Position numbers and translations under genes: made by a program | Assembly (NCBI GenBank): GCA_015501055.1 | Contig: JADNYV010001039.1 | Location: forward strand, 1-10,196 | Direction: 5' to 3' | From: Mucidula mucida | Lineage: Eukaryota > Basidiomycota > Agaricomycetes > Agaricales > Physalacriaceae | Length of the DNA: 10,196 bases | Shown here: one piece after another, positions 6,041-10,196 of the stretch | Position numbering within the stretch: the first letter of the stretch is position 1 | Layout: every line of letters starts with the position of its first letter | The notes under the pieces: model-generated | Seen by the model: the letters and a program-made list of their open reading frames with translations, nothing else | Told to the model about the DNA's origin: nothing | Databases searched by the model: none

Positions 6041-8571
6041 ATGTCCACTGCTCCTCGTCGTCGCTCCCAGCGGATTGCCGCCGCAAAGACGAAAGAGGAT
6101 TCGAAGCTCTCGACTGGGCCCAAGACGAAAGCGGCTCTAAGGGAAAAGCGCGCCAGAGCAGTGTCCTCCAAAACAAACGACGCCGACACTTCGCCTGACA
6201 AGAAGCCACGGAAACGCGCCAAGACCAGCGCTGCGATCAAGTCCTCTGGTCAAGCTGCACCCGCGAGGAAAAGACGAGGGAAGCTAAGCCAGATTACGGA
6301 GACTCCTCTCGATGTTCTGTATGAGGTGCGTAGACAAGACTTTCAATGGCTTTGTTTCCGAGTTAAGCCCTGCTCCAGATCTTTTCACTCTTGGAGCCAC
6401 TTGATCTCCTACGATTGAGTCGCACGACGAAAACGCTACGCGTGATCCTCATGAACAAGAAATGCAAAATTGTCTGGAAGAGCGCCTTTCGGGGAATGGG
6501 CGATGTTCCTCCGATAATTGAAGGCCTCAACGAGCCGCACTATGCAAGCCTGCTGTACGACGATCATTGCGATGTACGTGTATGTCTCGCATGCGTGCTC
6601 TTGTCCTTACTGGTCTTTTTAGAATTGTCTGAAGGCACACACGAAGCACGTACAATGGCAAATACGGATGAGACTCTGTAAGGAATGTTTACACAACGGG
6701 ACAATGTATGTCCAGCTTTTTCTGTTCAATGTCCTTTACTCATGACTCGACTCGAAGCATGGAAAGCGCTAGACGACTACCGCCTGTAGACAGGGCGTTG
6801 CTTGCCCTTGTTCCTTGTTTCAAACCTGTTCAAAGTCCGTTTCTTCCCCTCTTACGCCCCCAACGAATGCTGAACTTCCCCCGATCCGAAGGCGTTGTCT
6901 GGTATCATCGGAGTACGGTTGAGAGACTGGTCGCGGAGAGCGCGGATCTTCCACTGAATTCGCAGACGTATAAGAAATGGCTTGAGAAGCGGAAGGAGGA
7001 GCATCTGGCGCTCGTTAACGTGAGTCTTACCTGGGCGAATGAAGATATGCTCAACGTCTCTTTGAAGTCATGCAAGCCGTATGAGGACTGGGTCACTTCC
7101 CAGGCTGAGGCTCGAGCAGCAGAGATAGCCTTTCTTCGCCGTCAAAGACTCGAAAGGTAAAGTCTGTTCATGTTCCCCCAATTTCGCCAAGACTGACAAT
7201 TTAAAGTATTCTCTCTCGCTTAAAGGCTGATGGCTGGGAACCAGAATTGACGCATCGTATCACCCAGGAAGCCCTAAAACGCCATCGGCTTGTCAAGCAG
7301 ACAAAAGAGTTGACCGATCAAAGTAAATATCCTCCCATGCTGCATGCTTGACCCCGATCTTACTCATTTCAGACTGGGACAACATCCGGCCCACTCTCAC
7401 AACAGTCATGTCTGATCTTCGCGTTGAGATACAAGCGCGAAACATGCGCGAAATCATCACCGAAAGAACTCGTCTTCTGACAAGACTTGTAGAGCCTGTC
7501 CTGAGGCAAATGCCCGAGACGCCGCATAAGCCGCCTCCCTCTGCGCTCTGCACTTACGAGCCTTTCGTCGATATCATCAAGAACACGCCACTCGAAGGGG
7601 ACGTCAGTGACAAACTGAAGGAAGCGCTCCCGTCAGTCGCCTACGTATGTGAGCAGTGGAGGCACGAACAGGAGGCTCGGTTGAAAACGATACTCAGGGG
7701 GGAGACGGGGCGCAATGATGATCTGTCCTTAGTCGTCAACGGTTTTGCGTGTACCGACTGCCATAAGCGCTCCCGTCCTTGGTCCTTCATTATCCCCACT
7801 TCGCCTCGCACCCGTGTTTCTATGCCGAGGCTCCCGTGGGCGACACTGGTGTCGAGGTTAAGGTCTGGCGCGCCAATGGTATCAAGGCGTTGGACCAGGA
7901 TGTGTACGACCGGTGCAGAGAGTTTGTGCAGAGGTGCGGCTTGGATCCGGATACGGCGACTGCGGAGGATATGGACGGGCTGGATTTGTTCTTTCGATGC
8001 GAGGAGCATGATACGACGAGCGTGTGGCCAGGCCATCCTGATCTTATGATTAAAATCAGTGCGCCTCCTGGGACAGGGACAACAAGGGTCGGGCTTATGC
8101 GCTGGCGCAGGGCGATGGTTAGTTCTCTGGATACCTTTTCCGTTATTGTATGTCTGATCTGGTTTGCCGCAGAATGATGCACATCTCGCGAAGGTTACTC
8201 GTGTTGAAGGCGCCGATCTGATCGCTGCAGGACGTCGGAAGGAAAAACGTCGGTTGGAGGACGATTTGTTGCGGGCGCCTGAGATTCACTGGGACTATCG
8301 GGAGGAGTTTGTTTGTGTGCATTGTGGTGTGGCGGAGTGGTCTAGGACTGCGCGCGTGGCACATGCTCGAGACGTGTGAGTGTTTCTCTTACTAGGGTCC
8401 TTTGATTTGGCGTGCTGACTGCTTGTATGTAGGCATGGCGTCGATGGCAAGTTTAAGCTTACGGACTGTTATAAGCGGAGTTTGAGAAACCGAGATGTGA
8501 ATGACTTGACGGTCAGTATTGTGTGCAGGATTCCGATGGAGGGTGAGAAGAGCGGGAAAGTTGTAGAATAA
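6041..8571 (+). CDS. F-box protein with CxxC modules and a C-terminal C2H2 finger (apparent one-base frameshift)
   Basis: Nine exons: 6041-6325, 6379-6573, 6623-6705, 6773-7019, 7068-7156, 7207-7322, 7373-8117, 8173-8375, 8433-8571; about 700 codons. Exon 4 could instead begin at 6758 (AAG acceptor). Residues 1-85 are Lys/Arg-rich with likely nuclear signals (KKPRKRAK, ARKRRGK). The F-box is ~88-135: PLDVLYEIFSLLEPLDLLRL, then LSRTTKTLR. A zinc-type CDNC...CKEC follows at 159-182, then a conserved-looking NFPRSEGVVWY region, a helical middle, FACTDCHK at ~463-470, and a C2H2 finger C635-x2-C638-x12-H651-x4-H656 whose last His is in the final exon. F-box proteins join targets to Skp1/Cullin ubiquitin ligases; the target is unknown. 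Between 7762 and 7780 the frame shifts by one base (HKRS to LVLHYPHFASHPCF) with no room for an intron. An in-frame ATG at 5996 with a strong context (AACAATGG) would add 15 residues. Confidence 0.85.
7762..7780 (+). other. Frameshift site in the F-box gene
   Basis: Upstream coding is in the frame of TGT at 7750 (FACTDCHK). Downstream coding is in the frame of TTG at 7779 (LVLHYPHFASHPCFYAE). Both sides read as good protein for over 100 codons and need one extra base between them. The stretch holds short C/T runs (TCCCGTCCTT). It is either a sequence error or a disabling mutation. Confidence 0.75.
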
Positions 8572-8804
8572 ACCTAGTGAGAGATGGGTTTTGGGAATCG
8601 TGTTCGATATGTAGATTAGATTGTAGATGACAAGGGCGGTGTACTAAAGTAGGAGAAGCAGTGCACTAGTAGTAGTAGTTCCAAGCCCTGGAATGTATCG
8701 TAGATAGTCCGTATCGATTCTGGTATTTGTTCCACTTCCGTGTCTGGGCTCGTTCAAACACGAGTCAACAGAAGATTGGCACGAATCCCTTGACAGTGAA
8801 ATAG
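8382..8804 (+). repeat. Direct repeat, right copy (3' end of F-box gene plus flank)
   Basis: Counterpart of 949-1372. Here it is in its natural context: most of the last intron, last exon and 3' flank of the complete F-box gene. Beyond 8804 the sequence (TCTTTGTTTGAG) has no similarity to what follows the left copy. Confidence 0.95.
8567..8572 (+). promoter_or_regulatory. AATAAA polyadenylation-like signal overlapping the F-box stop codon
   Basis: AATAAA spans the TAA stop at 8569-8571. The same hexamer is conserved in the left repeat copy near 1135, beyond that copy's earlier stop. It is so close to the stop that it may be fortuitous, since fungal signals are loose. Confidence 0.3.
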
Positions 8805-9156
8805 TCTTTGTTTGAGTCCAGTGTTGCAGCGAGTTTGTACTGGCGACTGATTTGGTACCAATCCATGTGCATATACTGTATTCTGATCATAGCGTCAGTA
8901 CTAGAAAGTTAACATGTCGGATTCAAACGTCCTGGAACTCTGTCAGGTTTCTCTCTGCACATTCAAGATTAATGAAATATCGAACGACGACGACGTAACA
9001 ACAAAAGTAGGTAGGTATTTCGAATACAATCATTCAAAGCATAGAGTAAGAGAAAAAGTGGCATAGAACAACAAAAGGTAGGTGGGCAGCATAAGATTGA
9101 TATAACAACGAAAAGCCAGAGCTCTAGGAGGTGTCCTTACCGTGGGAGTATCACTT
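8805..9156. other. Intergenic between convergent genes, nothing supported
   Basis: About 350 bp of AT-richer sequence between the F-box gene and the convergent low-complexity gene. It holds a loose repeat of AACAAAA followed by GTAGGT (near 8998 and 9066). No gene or RNA was recognised. Confidence 0.6.
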
Positions 9157-10196
9157 TCATCTACGAGAACCAACATTGGCAGTAGTCGACCAATGATCGG
9201 TCGAGTTGGTAGTAGTCGAGTCCTGCGACGATCTCTGCGACAGACCTGCAGGCTGGGTTTGAGAATGTTGCGCAGCGGGAGAACTGTGGTACGCTCCCGT
9301 AGGATGAGGAGGAAAAGCGGTTGCACTATTGGTCGAAGGATGTGGATGATGCGCTGTGTCTGTGTCCTGTGTGTGGTAAGCATGTCCATGATAACCGGTC
9401 GAGGTTTGCGGTGTAGGAGGCGGAGCCTGGGTTGTCGGGGGATGAAGCATTCCCCCGCCATACGAAGAGAGGGCTACCTGTGAAGAAGGATGGCCTCGGG
9501 TAGTATGGGTGCGCCGGTTATCGCTGGCATCGGACGGTCGCGGCGCCGCGTGGTACGAGCTAGGCATAGGAGGCTGTGGCGATTGAGAGTCAAGATGAGA
9601 AGATATTCCACCCATGCTGTTCATCGGAGTATCAGGCGGATATTCTCCAGGTGCAGACGTAGCGACTGTGGCTGCCGTGAACTGTGAATAACGGGGATCC
9701 GGCGAAGAGGACAGGCGACTAGTACGCGGTGAAGATGTCCCGACTGTTGCAGCTGTCGAGTAAGAAGACATTGGATGAGGCGCTGGTATGGTGACCATCG
9801 AAGGGACTGTGGACGCCGTGAATTGCGAATAACGGGGAACCGTTGAAGAGGACAAGCGGCCAGTACGCGGTGAAGACATCCCGACTGTTGCCGCCGTCGA
9901 GGAAGAATACATCGAGTGATATGACTCGGTCGCTGTCGAGGAAGGAAGAAGAGTATCCGACATAGTAGTCTCGCTGGCTGTAATGTGAGACGATGGATTA
10001 TCATCCGAAGTTGGCTTCTCGCGGCGTCTCGAGGGCGCCTCGTCGTAGGAGGATTGCCACCGGACTGAGATTGCAGAGGAGCCGGACTGCTTGAAAACTT
10101 GAGGACTGTCACAACGTACTTGAGAACAGGAACTTACTGCAGGGGGCCGAGGAGGCTGAGACGATTCATTGTCCATCATCATCAATCGTCGGTCGG
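9157..10196 (-). CDS. Ser/Thr/Pro-rich low-complexity protein, probably 5' partial
   Basis: Minus-strand frame ending with TGA at 9159-9157. It is open to the right window edge; the first ATG in it is 10182 (MMMDNESSQPPRPPA), but the codons before it are also open, so an earlier exon or start may lie outside. A 51-bp intron is likely at 10137-10087 (GTAAGT donor, TGTGAC branch, AAGCAG acceptor). It is in frame either way, leaving 310 codons in the last exon including the stop. The protein has no recognisable domain and looks disordered: Ser, Thr, Pro, His and Gln dominate, with SSPRT sites that suit proline-directed kinases. A 47-residue imperfect tandem repeat is present. I do not recognise the family; it could be the tail of a regulatory or cell-wall protein. 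No signal peptide or membrane segment is seen in this part. Confidence 0.65.
   Translation of the reverse strand, partial: DRRLMMMDNESSQPPRPPAVSSCSQVRCDSPQVFKQSGSSAISVRWQSSYDEAPSRRREKPTSDDNPSSHITASETTMSDTLLPSSTATESYHSMYSSSTAATVGMSSPRTGRLSSSTVPRYSQFTASTVPSMVTIPAPHPMSSYSTAATVGTSSPRTSRLSSSPDPRYSQFTAATVATSAPGEYPPDTPMNSMGGISSHLDSQSPQPPMPSSYHAAPRPSDASDNRRTHTTRGHPSSQVALSSYGGGMLHPPTTQAPPPTPQTSTGYHGHAYHTQDTDTAHHPHPSTNSATAFPPHPTGAYHSSPAAQHSQTQPAGLSQRSSQDSTTTNSTDHWSTTANVGSRR
9674..9910 (-). repeat. Two-copy 141-bp tandem repeat within the low-complexity gene
   Basis: GCCGTGAA...GAATAACGGGG...GAAGAGGACA...AGTACGCGGTGAAGA...CCCGACTGTTGC recurs with start points 9674 and 9815, a period of 141 bp or 47 codons. 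In protein each copy reads STAATVG, SSPRT, RLSSS, PRYSQFTA. The period is a multiple of three, so the frame is kept. Confidence 0.8.

Noticed and set aside
6574..6622. Reading the F-box gene straight through 6574-6622
   Set aside because: The read-through loses the second Cys pair; a GTACGT donor and TTTTTAG acceptor restore CDNC...CKEC in frame.
7020..7067. Reading 7020-7067 as coding (it is in frame without a stop)
   Set aside because: It begins GTGAGT, ends TTTGAAG, has a CTCAAC branch-like site and the local intron length; intron is preferred, though not certain.
7641..8036. Minus-strand 131-residue open frame across the F-box gene
   Set aside because: Opposite strand of well-supported coding sequence with recognisable motifs; treated as antisense shadow.
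9030..9461. Minus-strand 143-residue open frame
   Set aside because: It overlaps the low-complexity gene in another frame and its Arg/Leu-rich translation is what a shifted Ser/Pro-rich sequence gives. No domain is seen.
9621..10112. Minus-strand 163-residue open frame
   Set aside because: Also a shifted-frame shadow of the same repetitive gene; it repeats only because the DNA does.
1..10196. CRISPR arrays, operons, phage or bacterial defence systems
   Set aside because: No regularly spaced repeats and all genes are intron-containing eukaryotic genes.

Overview
The window looks like nuclear DNA of a filamentous basidiomycete, probably an Agaricomycete. The genes are interrupted by many introns of about 48-57 bp with GTNNGT-type donors and C/T-AG acceptors. 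The two recognisable gene families, an F-box protein with zinc modules and a MYND-finger protein, are of types expanded in mushroom-forming fungi, and the mobile element is a chromodomain-bearing Ty3/gypsy retrotransposon. There is no sign of prokaryotic organisation. Gene structures were built by hand from splice signals and reading-frame continuity.

Layout. (1) Bases 1-948 are the 3' end of a gypsy chromovirus: the polyprotein C-terminus, a polypurine tract and a 3' LTR whose promoter/U5 part is tandemly duplicated. (2) Bases 949-1372 are a partial duplicate of the 3' end of the F-box gene found complete at 6041-8571. The LTR ends inside what was the last intron, so a retrotransposon appears to have split a paralogue whose 5' part should lie left of the window. 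(3) Bases 1373-1564 are the orphan C-terminal tail of a probable MFS transporter, fused directly to the end of the duplicated segment. (4) Bases 1988-3484, minus strand, are a four-exon gene ending in a MYND zinc finger, with one doubtful junction. (5) Bases 3485-5995 hold about 2.5 kb in which no gene can be supported; there are two perfect hairpins and some exon-like pieces. (6) Bases 6041-8571, plus strand, are a nine-exon F-box gene of about 700 codons with a CxxC/CxxC module near the F-box, a second CxxC in the middle and a C2H2 finger at the C-terminus. It carries an apparent one-base frameshift near 7771-7780. (7) Bases 8382-8804 are the second copy of the 424-bp direct repeat. (8) Bases 9157-10196, minus strand, are a Ser/Thr/Pro-rich low-complexity protein with a 47-residue internal repeat, probably running off the right edge.

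The genes do not form an evident pathway or cluster. The F-box protein is expected to be a substrate adaptor of an SCF ubiquitin ligase, and the MYND protein a protein-interaction factor. The story of the window is mostly genome dynamics: segmental duplication, retrotransposon insertion and gene fragments. I did not find convincing evidence of an undescribed biological system.
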